NCBI GenBank assembly: GCA_016933055.1
Contig: JAFGBS010000001.1
Coordinates: 1-64,000 of the forward strand
From: Promethearchaeota archaeon
GTDB taxonomy: Archaea > Asgardarchaeota > Lokiarchaeia > Sigyniarchaeales > Promethearchaeaceae
Direction of reading: 5' to 3'
Length of the DNA stretch: 64,000 nt
Shown: positions 19,035-28,345 of the stretch, one piece after another
Layout: each line of letters starts with the position of its first letter
Numbering within the stretch: the stretch's first letter is position 1
Notes under the pieces: model-generated
Told to the model about the DNA's origin: nothing
Database searches by the model: none
The model's input: the letters and a program-made list of their open reading frames with translations, nothing else
Made by a program: the position numbers and the translations under genes

Positions 19035-20498
19035 TTAGATTCTCTCTCTTAATTGTTTTGTTTTGGTTTCATTTGCTTTTATCTTTGACAAGCTTTTTAT
19101 TTTTGATTTTAAAATTGTCTCGATTTTTTTAATTAAAGTCTCTGAAGTTTCCGGATCGGGAGTTTCCGAGGAAATAATCATAGAGTTTCGATGTAGGCTT
19201 GGTCTTATCATTACCCATGACGCTTTATATTTATTTTCTTTAACCCCTTCTTGGAATATGATCTTAATTCCAATTAATGTGTCCAGAATTAACAAGTTCT
19301 CGTTTTTTAATTCGTCTTTAATAATCTGGCGGAAATTATATAACATATCGGGATCAACATTGATAGATCGGTACACTTTTATGGATTTAGGAAAATTTCG
19401 CACTAAGGAACTCAGAGGTTCATCTCGATTTGATAGAACTTCCAATAATTTTAATAAAGTGAAAGTACCATCTGGAAATGGACCGTAAATCGGAAAATAG
19501 AATTTGAATGTGTCTGCAGCACCAAAAACACCTCTCTCTTGCCTGAGATGAGAGGAAATCTCCCCTGGAAGGTTGACTACCCGTAGTAATTTATAATTAA
19601 AATTTTCTGCATACTCATCGACAATTCTGGAACAACAAGATGTTGTAATAATTGGGCTTTCTTTGTTTTTCAAGATATAATCATCATTAGATATAATTAA
19701 CATGATTAAATCTTCAAAATCGACCAGTGTTCCAGTTTCATCGAACACAAGGAGACGAGAACCATCCGAATCGAAAATCACTCCGATATCAGCATCTGCA
19801 GCCTTTATGATCGCCGAAGTATCTCTGATGGAATTCAAATCCGGAAAAAGTCGATCATCTAACGCCCTATAATAGGTATTCAAAGCGATTACTTGTACAT
19901 TAAGCGAATTTAGAATTTCTGGGGTGATGTCTCCAGTAGGACCATAACTACAATCCACGACAACCTTGAGATTTGCAGAGGAAATTGATTTTCGATTGAC
20001 GAATTGGGGGATTGCTCCTTTATATACATCGAAGGTTTGAGTAATATCAGATAATGTACCAATTGATAGGGGATCCACTCGTTCTATTTTGTTTTTTTTA
20101 AAAATCTGATTGATAGAATGGAGTTGACTTACTTGAAACTCGACACCACTTGGGTCATAGAACCGTATTCCAGTATCTCCCTCATATACATGACCAGATG
20201 ACAAATATACGCCACCATCCGCACCGAATCTACGAATACAAAATTGAAGTAATGGCACGGGGGCGAAATGTAAATTTAGTATGTTAATACCTGTACTCAT
20301 AACGCCCGATAAATAAGCTCGTTTTAGCATACGTGAATTATTAAAATAATCTCGACCCGCAACTATTACTTTATACCCATTATTATGAAGGTAAGTTCCG
20401 TGAGATGCCCCTATCTTAGCAGCTAATTCGGGAGTGAGTATATGATTGGCTCGTGCAATAATTCTTCCTTTATCAATTATTTCTGTTAAGTCGTCCAT
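19035..20498 (-). CDS. Phosphohexomutase-superfamily protein with degenerate active site
   Basis: 487 residues, ATG start. It has the four-domain alpha-D-phosphohexomutase layout: VIVAGRDYFNNS near residue 45, the catalytic loop near 100, the metal loop near 243 (FDSDGSR, normally FDGDGDR), and a C-terminal domain. The catalytic-serine loop, usually TASHNP, reads SSGHVY (residues 100-105), so the phosphoserine position appears to be Gly102. Asp243, Asp245 and Arg248 of the metal loop remain. This pattern recalls the phosphomannomutase-like half of cyanobacterial/actinobacterial nucleotidyltransferase-PMM fusions. It may regulate or bind sugar phosphates, not isomerise them. It is divergent from the GH57 branching enzyme. 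Confidence 0.82.
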   Translation of the reverse strand: MDDLTEIIDKGRIIARANHILTPELAAKIGASHGTYLHNNGYKVIVAGRDYFNNSRMLKRAYLSGVMSTGINILNLHFAPVPLLQFCIRRFGADGGVYLSSGHVYEGDTGIRFYDPSGVEFQVSQLHSINQIFKKNKIERVDPLSIGTLSDITQTFDVYKGAIPQFVNRKSISSANLKVVVDCSYGPTGDITPEILNSLNVQVIALNTYYRALDDRLFPDLNSIRDTSAIIKAADADIGVIFDSDGSRLLVFDETGTLVDFEDLIMLIISNDDYILKNKESPIITTSCCSRIVDEYAENFNYKLLRVVNLPGEISSHLRQERGVFGAADTFKFYFPIYGPFPDGTFTLLKLLEVLSNRDEPLSSLVRNFPKSIKVYRSINVDPDMLYNFRQIIKDELKNENLLILDTLIGIKIIFQEGVKENKYKASWVMIRPSLHRNSMIISSETPDPETSETLIKKIETILKSKIKSLSKIKANETKTKQLRERI

Positions 20499-20566
20499 TT
20501 TTTCTCAAGTTCACAAATTTTGTAGGATCCCGATATTACGTATGTGGATATTAATACTAATATGGT

Positions 20567-20579
20567 TATCATATTTAAG
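20567..20579 (+). promoter_or_regulatory. Candidate archaeal TATA box for the GH57 branching enzyme gene
   Basis: The A+T-rich element catatttaag lies about 33 bases upstream of the ATG at 20608, which fits a TATA box giving a short-leader transcript. It is in the 109-base divergent region shared with the phosphohexomutase-like gene. Assigned by eye; no BRE is obvious. Confidence 0.35.
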
Positions 20580-20607
20580 CTATGGAATCTATTGGGATCT
20601 CATAAAA

Positions 20608-22323
20608 ATGACTCAAGAACCATTAGGGTATTTTAGTTTTGTTTTACATAGTCATCTACCTTGGGTATTGAACCATGGAGTTTGGCCGCATGGAACGGAT
20701 TGGGTAAATGAAGCCGCTGCTGAAACATATCTCCCAATCCTTTTAGAGCTTTATAAGCTAGTAGACGCAGGATACTCCCCAAAATTAACTATCGGATTAA
20801 CTCCTGTATTGTGTGAGATGTTGACACACGGAAGTTTTACAACTGGTTTTATAGACTATATTGATGGGAAAATCACTGCAGCAGAAGATGACTATGAAGA
20901 TTTCACTCGGAACCAATATCGTCCCGAGCGCATTAAATTGACAATGTATTGGAAGGAATATTACCTAAAAATAAAGGAAACTTTCATAAATCGGTTTAAT
21001 AAGAACATTGTCAATGGATTTAAACAACTTCAAGACAAAAATCTGCTGGACATTATTACTTGCGGAGCAACACATGGATATAGTCCTCTATTATCAAAGG
21101 ATAGCTCTTTAGACGCCCAATTTGGAATTGCTGTAAATAATTACAAAAAACATTTTGGCCAAGCCCCTACTGGGGTTTGGTTACCGGAATGTGCTTATCG
21201 CCCTGGTTATAAATGGAAAAATCCCGTTTCAGGGGTGGAATATGAAAGACCTGGAATCGAATACTTCCTTGCTAATAATGGGTTACGTTATTTCTTCATT
21301 GATACAGCATTATTATTAGGTGGATTAAGTCAAGGCGTCTATGCTGCTCGTTTTCCTCTTCTTAAAGAACTGTGGAAACAATTTGCTAAGCAATATAAGG
21401 AATTACCAAGCCATTTTGAGAAAACTCCTTATGAGTCCTATATAGTCTCCTCCCAGAGTGCGGAGGCTCCAGTTGGGTTTTTTACTCGGGATCAAAAAAC
21501 TGGAATATTGGTATGGAGTGGAGAACATGGATATCCTGGGTGCGCGGAATATTTGGATTTCCATAAGAAGCATTACCCCGGAGGACTCCGCTACTGGAAA
21601 GTCACCGGTTCGAATGTAGATCTCGGTAATAAAATGCTCTATTGGGTAGATGATGTTTCTAACAAATTGGATGAAAATGCAAGCAATTTCGTCGATGTTG
21701 TGAAAGGTGTTCTACGAGAACATAAAAACAAGACAGGTAATCCCGGAATCATTGTTGCACCTTACGATACGGAACTATTTGGTCATTGGTGGTTTGAAGG
21801 TCCGTGGTGGCTGAATCGGGTGCTTAAATGGATGGAAGATGACCCCGAGATCATTTTAACCAATACGCGTCTATATATGGAGCAATATCCCCCCAATAAA
21901 GTCTGTCAAATTACAGAGGGTAGTTGGGGACAAGGGTCCAGTCATTGGGTTTGGTTAAATGAATGGACCATGTGGACATGGGAAAAAGTGTACGAATGTG
22001 AAGCGAAAAACGAAGAAATTGTCACAAGATATTATCTATCTGAAGATCCGAACGTGATTCGTCTTCTGAAACAAATGGCACGAGAATTGCTCCTTTTGGA
22101 GAGCAGTGACTGGCAATTTTTAATAACAACATGGTCAGCACGGGATTACGCGGAAAACCGAGTTGCATTACATTACGAAAACTTCAATCGAATTTACCAG
22201 ATATTAACCGAATATACGAATGGGAATACTATACCCGAAGGTGAATGGGCATTCCTAGGAAAAATTGAAGCGAACAATTCCCTGTTCCCCGAACTAGATC
22301 TTTATCCATTCATAAAAAAATAA
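20608..22323 (+). CDS. GH57 1,4-alpha-glucan branching enzyme-like protein
   Basis: 571 residues from ATG 20608; the longer frame upstream would run into the divergent mutase gene and lacks the family N-terminus. The start MTQEPLGYFSFVLHSHLPWVLN carries the GH57 'HxHLP' His. The nucleophile region is GVWLPECAYRPGY (about residues 190-202), and the acid/base region is APYDTELFGHWWFEGP (about 382-397). GHWWFEGP and a long C-terminal helical domain containing TEGSWGQG and W-rich phrases characterise GH57 branching enzymes (TK1436/TTHA1902 type). It would make alpha-1,6 branches in a glycogen-like polymer, consistent with the sugar-nucleotide gene nearby. Confidence 0.9.
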   Translation: MTQEPLGYFSFVLHSHLPWVLNHGVWPHGTDWVNEAAAETYLPILLELYKLVDAGYSPKLTIGLTPVLCEMLTHGSFTTGFIDYIDGKITAAEDDYEDFTRNQYRPERIKLTMYWKEYYLKIKETFINRFNKNIVNGFKQLQDKNLLDIITCGATHGYSPLLSKDSSLDAQFGIAVNNYKKHFGQAPTGVWLPECAYRPGYKWKNPVSGVEYERPGIEYFLANNGLRYFFIDTALLLGGLSQGVYAARFPLLKELWKQFAKQYKELPSHFEKTPYESYIVSSQSAEAPVGFFTRDQKTGILVWSGEHGYPGCAEYLDFHKKHYPGGLRYWKVTGSNVDLGNKMLYWVDDVSNKLDENASNFVDVVKGVLREHKNKTGNPGIIVAPYDTELFGHWWFEGPWWLNRVLKWMEDDPEIILTNTRLYMEQYPPNKVCQITEGSWGQGSSHWVWLNEWTMWTWEKVYECEAKNEEIVTRYYLSEDPNVIRLLKQMARELLLLESSDWQFLITTWSARDYAENRVALHYENFNRIYQILTEYTNGNTIPEGEWAFLGKIEANNSLFPELDLYPFIKK

Positions 22324-22349
22324 TAAGGCTCTAATTTTCTCCTTAATTT

Positions 22350-22883
22350 CTAATATTGTTTGTCTTGGGCGTATTTCCACATAACTTTGGTTAAAGTTTC
22401 GAAAGCTTCCTCTACATTAAAGCTTTCTTTTGCACTAACCTCTACATAGGAACTGCATCCCCGAGATCTGGCTATATCGATTGCTTCATGCTTTTGCACT
22501 CGTCGCAAATGTGCTAAATCAACCTTTGAACCCACCAACATGATCGGGATATTAGGATCATAATTCCGTAAGATAGGTAACCAATCATCGAAATGGGATA
22601 AAGTAAGCATATTCGTTACCGAAAACAAAAACATGATTCCATTCGCTCCTTTTACATAGGTAGGTAGTAAGAATCTAAAGCGTTCTTCTCCTCCAAAATC
22701 CCAAATTTGCAGTCTTACCGTACCTAAGCCATCTAATGTTAAGTCTTTGATGAAGAATTCTACTCCTATCGTTATTCTGGTGTCAGTTTTGAAAATACCC
22801 GTAATAAATTTCTGGGTAAGACTTGTTTTTCCTACTCCTCCATCACCAGCAATGACTAGTTTAAACACTTTCTCGTAGCTCAT
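22350..22883 (-). CDS. Rab/Ras-like small GTPase with Gln-to-Glu switch II
   Basis: 177 residues, ATG start. G1 is GDGGVGKTS (residues 12-20), G2 Thr lies in TRITIGVEF, and G3 is WDFGGEERF. In G3 the catalytic Gln61 equivalent is Glu, and the usual TAG is FGG. G4 is GSKVD (Ser for Asn) and G5 is SAK. There is no C-terminal Cys motif, so no eukaryote-style prenylation; the tail ends QDKQY. Asgard genomes carry many such GTPases. The Glu predicts slow GTP hydrolysis or dependence on an unusual GAP. It is close in sequence to the GTPase at 61037-61570. It stands alone, convergent with the branching enzyme. Confidence 0.92.
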   Translation of the reverse strand: MSYEKVFKLVIAGDGGVGKTSLTQKFITGIFKTDTRITIGVEFFIKDLTLDGLGTVRLQIWDFGGEERFRFLLPTYVKGANGIMFLFSVTNMLTLSHFDDWLPILRNYDPNIPIMLVGSKVDLAHLRRVQKHEAIDIARSRGCSSYVEVSAKESFNVEEAFETLTKVMWKYAQDKQY

Positions 22884-23112
22884 AACCCTACCTACTCTGC
22901 ATTTTCTTTTTATCCCTATATACCATTTCTTCGTAATGTATGTAAATGTGGATCTTCTAACTAAGATACAAAATAGAGCTATTCTCTTAAATAAGTATCC
23001 TATGATATTGCATACGCCGAAAACAGAGAAAATTTGATTCTGGTGATAATACGTTAATATATCCTTAAGGATTATTACAAAAAATAAAAAAAAAAATAAA
23101 TAAATATATGGT

Positions 23113-25263
23113 TTAGACTCGATTCTTGCGACGAGTAATCAAAATTGCCGCAACAGCTACAAGGGTGATACCCGCAATTACTAAGATAACTGCCCAGAAG
23201 CCTGGATTATCCCATTGCATGAATACACTGAAGGTAGGATCATGCCAGAGTTTATCCCCAGATCCGTTAAAGGTCGGATAGTTTACTGCGTAGATCAAGA
23301 TTGATGAACTGATGTTCAAAAATCCCCCTGCTTCGAAACTTTGAGATGGTGCATTAGGATCCTCATAACGTACTTTAGCGCTGGCATCGAAATCCAAGAA
23401 TGCTAATGGAATGGTACACGTGCTTGCTGGATAAGAAGTTCCCGGGTCTCCTTGTATATATTCAGGTCCAGCAATATCAACTGCTGCAACAGGTAAATCA
23501 CCTGTGTAATCTCCCACCTTAATTGTACCACTTGCATTTATAGAACCGGAGTGAACGGCTTCATCTGCTAATCCATTTTGTGCAAGCTCCAACTCTTCGA
23601 CAGTCTCTACCTCAAAGTGAAGGCGGAAATGCAAAATAGTGCTTACGTAGATTACAGAGAAATCCATATTAGGATCTTGTAAAGCTATATGATTTGGACC
23701 TGTTCCACCATTCCATGCAGAGAAGTACTGATCCAGTTTGATGATTCCTTTCGCCATCTGCACTTCATCATAGTCTGGGACTAACCCCGAATATTCCCCT
23801 GCTTCTGCGGCGGTAACCACTTCTTTTAGTTTGGGTGTGAAAGTAAATCCTAATTCGATATAATCCAAATTTTCAAAGACTGGAGAAGATAAATCTGAGG
23901 GACTCATTCCGATTGGAACTGCTACCATTTGCACAGTTTGCAATTCAATACTCCACGTGTATCCATCACCTTCATCAGTCAGTTCAGGTTCGTTGAATAC
24001 GATATCACCAATCCCTCCAAACGCAAAGTAATAACGTGCTTCAGAACCGGTGATGATTTCGCTTTCTACTTCACCCTCGACGATTGTAGTGCGTGTAACA
24101 TCAGGAACGTCATTTGAATTCTCATCTTCATATGCAATAAAGCCCATGAGGGAGTGTGTCATGATATAAATTTCGATGTCAAGGCCTTCGAAGATTTCTG
24201 CTATTCCCATCCCAGGAAGCGGATTAGGTTCTTCAGATTCTCCAAGTGTAGAGTTTAATGCTTGGATAATTGCCGGAACGTTAATGTAAATTTGGAATGT
24301 CTTAAACCAAATTTCGATCAAATTGAAGGAAAATCGACTCCATTCCCGACTAAATTCACCATCTTCTACGTCTTCAAGTAACCATAGCATGAAATCATCA
24401 TGATTTGCAAGTGCTGATGCATTCCAAGCAATAAGATCAGATGGAGGAATTGGATCGTCATCCTCTAAATTCCAATCATCCCAAATTTTATACTCCTTGG
24501 TTATTGTATAATCGCTAGAAGTATCCATAGTGTATTTTTCCCAAGTGATCATGTTGAGTACAATCAATTCGTCTCCATTGATGTTATCATTGATATGGAA
24601 TATCAAGTATGTAATAGCAGATAGAAGTTCACCAGCGATTTTCTGTCCTACTTCAACCGAATCTTCTTCCGTCCAAGTCGATGGGTCACCTTTCGCTTCA
24701 ATAGCTGCCTTAACATTCTGTGCTGCAGTGATGACCTTGTTAATAGCATTTATGAAGGAATCATTATTATCCCAAATCAAAAATACTACAGCGGCACCGG
24801 AGGTATATGTTATGTTTACTGTTCCTGTTCGGTTAATTGTCACATATGGGTGTTCACTTTGACCGAGTGGAATAGCTGTGTTGTATTCCCGGATCCAATA
24901 CAATTCCTCTCGACCATCGTAGGTTACATTATAGGTTTCAGTTTCCTCGTAGGAGGCACTCAATTTGTAAACATGTTTTATTTCATCTTCTTCAAAGGTG
25001 AAATCAAAAATATTCAAAAATAAGATCTTGAATACTTCCCCTAATGCACGACCAGAGGGACCAAGACCTTCAAGCATTCCAAAAACACCGCCTAAGGCAT
25101 TAAATAATCCATCTGGCATGGCTGCAATATCTGCTGGATCTTCAGATTTCCAATCGAATCCCCAACCGTCCCCAGGTCCCTGGGAGACAGCGAATGCTGG
25201 GATTGCGAGTAAAGCGCTCAAAACCATCAGAGAGCAAATAATACTAGTCTTAATTTTTTTCAT
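23113..25263 (-). CDS. Secreted/surface-anchored protein with signal peptide and C-terminal membrane anchor
   Basis: About 716 residues from ATG 25263, chosen because it starts a typical signal peptide: MKKIKT, then a hydrophobic core ICSLMVLSALLAI and a PAFAVSQ cleavage zone. The long ectodomain is acidic and rich in beta strands, with several 'DDWNLEDDD' and 'DENSNDVPDV' calcium-binding-like phrases. A single transmembrane helix near the C-terminus (WAVILVIAGITLVAVAAILI) is followed by the stop-transfer RRKNRV. It is probably a cell-surface protein. No enzymatic domain is recognised. The gene stands alone with 229- and 358-base flanks, which suggests its own promoter and perhaps high expression. 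Confidence 0.82.
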   Translation of the reverse strand: MKKIKTSIICSLMVLSALLAIPAFAVSQGPGDGWGFDWKSEDPADIAAMPDGLFNALGGVFGMLEGLGPSGRALGEVFKILFLNIFDFTFEEDEIKHVYKLSASYEETETYNVTYDGREELYWIREYNTAIPLGQSEHPYVTINRTGTVNITYTSGAAVVFLIWDNNDSFINAINKVITAAQNVKAAIEAKGDPSTWTEEDSVEVGQKIAGELLSAITYLIFHINDNINGDELIVLNMITWEKYTMDTSSDYTITKEYKIWDDWNLEDDDPIPPSDLIAWNASALANHDDFMLWLLEDVEDGEFSREWSRFSFNLIEIWFKTFQIYINVPAIIQALNSTLGESEEPNPLPGMGIAEIFEGLDIEIYIMTHSLMGFIAYEDENSNDVPDVTRTTIVEGEVESEIITGSEARYYFAFGGIGDIVFNEPELTDEGDGYTWSIELQTVQMVAVPIGMSPSDLSSPVFENLDYIELGFTFTPKLKEVVTAAEAGEYSGLVPDYDEVQMAKGIIKLDQYFSAWNGGTGPNHIALQDPNMDFSVIYVSTILHFRLHFEVETVEELELAQNGLADEAVHSGSINASGTIKVGDYTGDLPVAAVDIAGPEYIQGDPGTSYPASTCTIPLAFLDFDASAKVRYEDPNAPSQSFEAGGFLNISSSILIYAVNYPTFNGSGDKLWHDPTFSVFMQWDNPGFWAVILVIAGITLVAVAAILITRRKNRV

Positions 25264-25621
25264 TTTAAATCGCTCTTGTTTGTTTAAAAATTTTAAGACA
25301 ATGAAAATGTCTGAAGATAATAAGACAAAATTCACCTAAAAATAAATTCGTTCGAGGCAACTAGAAATTATACGGTACGGAATAACAAAATAAAAAGAGT
25401 CGATACTATGTACAATTTAACTACTCTGGAAGGTATACATAGAAACCTTCAGTCAAAGTCATAAATAATCTGTAAAATAGGCGTTTGAATCGTGGAGGTC
25501 ATAGATCTACTCCTTTTCTCAATCTTAATCGCTTTTAGGTAAATATCTTTCAGAAAAAAAAGATCTGCGGACAAGAATAATATAAATAAAAAAAGAACTT
25601 GATTTCAAAGAAAGGGACGGA
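25264..25621. other. 358-base intergenic region upstream of the surface protein gene
   Basis: No coding frame is convincing here. Just upstream of ATG 25263, on the minus strand, is an A+T-rich TTAAAATTTTTAAA run (about 25283-25298) that could be a TATA element. A 6-bp stem with a 10-base loop occurs at 25429-25450 (gaaggt...accttc). A T-arm-like phrase at about 25482 has no cloverleaf around it, so I do not call a tRNA. The 3' end of the upstream minus-strand gene lies at the right edge, followed by A/T-rich terminator-like sequence. Confidence 0.4.
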
Positions 25622-26962
25622 TTATAATCCTAATGTATCTAACCCATATTCTTCGAGAGCATACTTTTTTAGAGCTTTCCACTGTGCCTTACTCGTCCCA
25701 TAGTACTTGAACAATGCAATTCCTAATCCAAAATCAAACGTTCGCATCTGTTTTAACATTTCTTCCACATTGCACTCCACAGAATTCGTTATAGCTAAAA
25801 TTGCTTGGTTATTGAATTCTTTCATACGGTTTTTCATATTTAATATGGAATATCTATATACTAACCATGCAAGGAAACCCCACCATAAGCCATCATCTCG
25901 TGTCCCGGTCAAGTAGGGATAAATCATCGGCGATGCAGAATCCATATAAGCACCCAATTTAGTCCAATTTTGTCCTAAACGATTCCGGGTGAATAATTTC
26001 GGACCAGGTAACGAAAACCAACCTACAAGGCAATCTGAATCTATATTTTTAATACGTTCAGACAGTTTTTGCCCATAGGATGCAATTGTATCTTCCTTAA
26101 AATCATACCATTGGTTACTTTTTAATATCGTTCGAGGATCCCCGTATTTTTTAATAAATTTTGAAACACAGCGTTCACAACAACAAATATCCGTAAAGGA
26201 CCCATCATATCGGATATAATCAGCAAAAAAGGCCTCGATTTTGTAATTTTTCACAACTTCTTCTGCAAGATCCACTAAATAGTCAACGTGTCCACTATTG
26301 GGACACATAAATGAAGTCGTCGGTACATATCCTTTGCCACGAGCACCTCGGGCAGCCCCTTGTTTGGCATCTATTTTATTTTGGAGAAAAGGTATTTTTT
26401 CTAACACATCGGAAAAGTTTTTCTCCGTAGGGATATCGACTCGCATTTCACCTTCACAGCGAGTGGTAGAATCTCCCGGATGATATTTTGATTTAAAGGG
26501 TTCTCCGTTCTTATTATAATCAGTATGATAACCATATCCTCCATGAATGCTGACTCGATCGGGATAAATATGTCCTTGATAAGCATCATTCATAGAAGTC
26601 ATTGAAACCATAATCCGGATGTTACTATCTTTGCCAGCATCAACAAACTCCCCGAGAATATCACGATTCGTTGGATTCCATCCAATTTTGGTATTCCACA
26701 AGCATGCTCCATCTGTATCTTTAATAACTACACCAAGAACGTTAAAATGATGCTCTTCTAAATGCGTAATTATTTCTTTAACAGGTATTTGCTCTGCAAA
26801 TTCATAGTCTAATTTTCGAAATCCTGCCGGACCTCGTACTGGCATCAATCCCATTGCGAAGACTTTATCTGCTTTGAAACTCTTTTGGGTTTTTTCAATA
26901 AACTCATCTGGGGGGGTCCAATATTTTTTCCAAAAATCCTCTCCAAATTTATTTGATTTCAT
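25622..26962 (-). CDS. Putative TIM-barrel glycoside hydrolase-like protein
   Basis: 446 residues, ATG start. The protein reads as a TIM barrel of the uncharacterised 'hypothetical glycosyl hydrolase' type (DUF4015/COG1649-like): HHFNVLGVVIKDTDG near residue 70, an AGKDSNIRIMVSMTSMND strand, YLVDLAEEVVKNY then FFADYIRYDG (about 244-253), and a cysteine-rich CCCERCVSKFIKKYG right after it. The 'DYIRYDG' strand followed by a CxxC segment is a known feature of such proteins. No signal peptide is seen. Substrate is unknown. It is followed in transcription order by nothing close and preceded by the tandem-SIS gene 15 bases away, so the two probably form an operon in sugar metabolism. Confidence 0.72.
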   Translation of the reverse strand: MKSNKFGEDFWKKYWTPPDEFIEKTQKSFKADKVFAMGLMPVRGPAGFRKLDYEFAEQIPVKEIITHLEEHHFNVLGVVIKDTDGACLWNTKIGWNPTNRDILGEFVDAGKDSNIRIMVSMTSMNDAYQGHIYPDRVSIHGGYGYHTDYNKNGEPFKSKYHPGDSTTRCEGEMRVDIPTEKNFSDVLEKIPFLQNKIDAKQGAARGARGKGYVPTTSFMCPNSGHVDYLVDLAEEVVKNYKIEAFFADYIRYDGSFTDICCCERCVSKFIKKYGDPRTILKSNQWYDFKEDTIASYGQKLSERIKNIDSDCLVGWFSLPGPKLFTRNRLGQNWTKLGAYMDSASPMIYPYLTGTRDDGLWWGFLAWLVYRYSILNMKNRMKEFNNQAILAITNSVECNVEEMLKQMRTFDFGLGIALFKYYGTSKAQWKALKKYALEEYGLDTLGL

Positions 26963-26977
26963 ACTAGATTATCTCCA

Positions 26978-28132
26978 TCATTCTAATGCTTTTAAGCGAT
27001 GAATCGCTTTCATGTCACTTTCGGTAATTTCGTGATTGTATGCGATTTGAGCTAATAATGAGTCCATGGTCAGATAGGTATTTAGCTCGAATTCAGGAAG
27101 AAAATTTCTTCGGTGCAACAACGTTACATTATACATCGAAAATCGATCTTTTCTCCCAGGAATCACCAGGCATCCATCTACCCTATTGGTGAATTTACCT
27201 AAATCTGAATCTTCAAAAGAGGTAAATCCAAAGATGTTCATACCTGAAATAAATGCTTGTAAGCAATAATTTAATGTTTGAGAGGTAGAACCCGATCCTG
27301 ATGTAACAATTGCGAGGTCTCCCTCCTTTCGCAAATCCCAATGCCCCATCGAAATTACTCGTAAATCTTTTACCACTTTTCCCCCTACTTGTTTATGTAA
27401 ATGTCCATACCGTATCGCGGCTACATGATTAATAATGCTATCTCTGCCGACACCTTGGAAATAGACATGACTTTTATTTTTTGGATGGAGATAGGGATCA
27501 ATAACTCCAATGAATTGAAGCAATGAATCGAGATGATCCTCAAAATGATCAACAGAATGCTCAAACAAGTCTAATAACGCTTGAGAATGCATCTGAAATT
27601 TACGATTAGCTTCTCCCACAGTGTCATTCACGGAACTACCAATGCAAGAACCAATAACTGCTGAACAAAATTCAAATTCGGTTCCTAATGGGGCATATAC
27701 CGCGTTTCTCTTTTGAGATGGGTTTAATATTAAGACTGTATCGGGAAATTCTTCTAGTAATTGTGTATTTTGGGTCATCCCTATAATATTTAATCCATCT
27801 TCTTTAGCGGATCGCGCATGTTTCAAAGGGGATCCTGAACCCGAACCCGAATTAAAAAAGAAAATATCTCCCTTTCGCCATGGTCTGACATTTGCATTGA
27901 TTGCAGGGAAGATAATTGGAAATCCATTATGTTCTAGGCAATCTTCAGTTAATAACATAGATTGCAAAGATCGTCCTTGCCCATCAACAATAATGGTTCG
28001 ATTCTTTTTTCTCGTGTTAATCAAAAGCTTAAAAATATTCTTTAATTGGTCATAATCGAGAGATTTTAGACTCTCTTTAACGCAATTCATTAAATATTTG
28101 TATGTATCAAAAAAGATCTTAAGGCTGGACAT
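26978..28132 (-). CDS. Tandem SIS-domain protein (phosphosugar isomerase/binding)
   Basis: About 384 residues from ATG 28132; a TTG three codons upstream is the longer alternative. Two SIS domains are visible. Both carry the Ser/Gly-rich phosphate loop: FFNSGSGSGSPL near residue 95 and IVTSGSGSTSQTL near residue 280, each followed by a helix and a 'GxNIIGMT/GMNIFGFTS' strand. Single SIS proteins such as 6-phospho-3-hexuloisomerase (HxlB) are about 180 residues, so this looks like a duplication and fusion. It probably isomerises or senses a sugar phosphate. It shares an operon with the TIM-barrel glycosidase-like gene and is divergent from the proteasome gene. Confidence 0.82.
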   Translation of the reverse strand: MSSLKIFFDTYKYLMNCVKESLKSLDYDQLKNIFKLLINTRKKNRTIIVDGQGRSLQSMLLTEDCLEHNGFPIIFPAINANVRPWRKGDIFFFNSGSGSGSPLKHARSAKEDGLNIIGMTQNTQLLEEFPDTVLILNPSQKRNAVYAPLGTEFEFCSAVIGSCIGSSVNDTVGEANRKFQMHSQALLDLFEHSVDHFEDHLDSLLQFIGVIDPYLHPKNKSHVYFQGVGRDSIINHVAAIRYGHLHKQVGGKVVKDLRVISMGHWDLRKEGDLAIVTSGSGSTSQTLNYCLQAFISGMNIFGFTSFEDSDLGKFTNRVDGCLVIPGRKDRFSMYNVTLLHRRNFLPEFELNTYLTMDSLLAQIAYNHEITESDMKAIHRLKALE

Positions 28133-28345
28133 TATTTTCAACTTACAAAATACTATTAGGTAGTATCCATTTGAAGAACTCTATTAGGGGGGAATTAATA
28201 TTTCTAAAGTCATCAATAAGAGAATTCTTGAGGTGTGCAATAAAAAGGTTCATATAACAATGCACTAAATTTTTAAAAATTCACACAAAATTAAAAAATC
28301 TGCAATTTTTACTAAAGGTATACATTTTGGGAAAATAGAAAAACA

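Noticed and set aside
20446..20607. Upstream extension of the GH57 branching enzyme frame from TTG 20446
   Set aside because: Would overlap the divergent mutase gene and adds sequence before the conserved GH57 N-terminus; ATG 20608 preferred.
25429..25450. 6-bp inverted repeat with 10-base loop
   Set aside because: Too short, and without a T-tract or conserved loop, to call a terminator or riboswitch.
25475..25505. T-arm-like phrase resembling a tRNA
   Set aside because: No D-arm, anticodon arm or acceptor stem can be paired around it.
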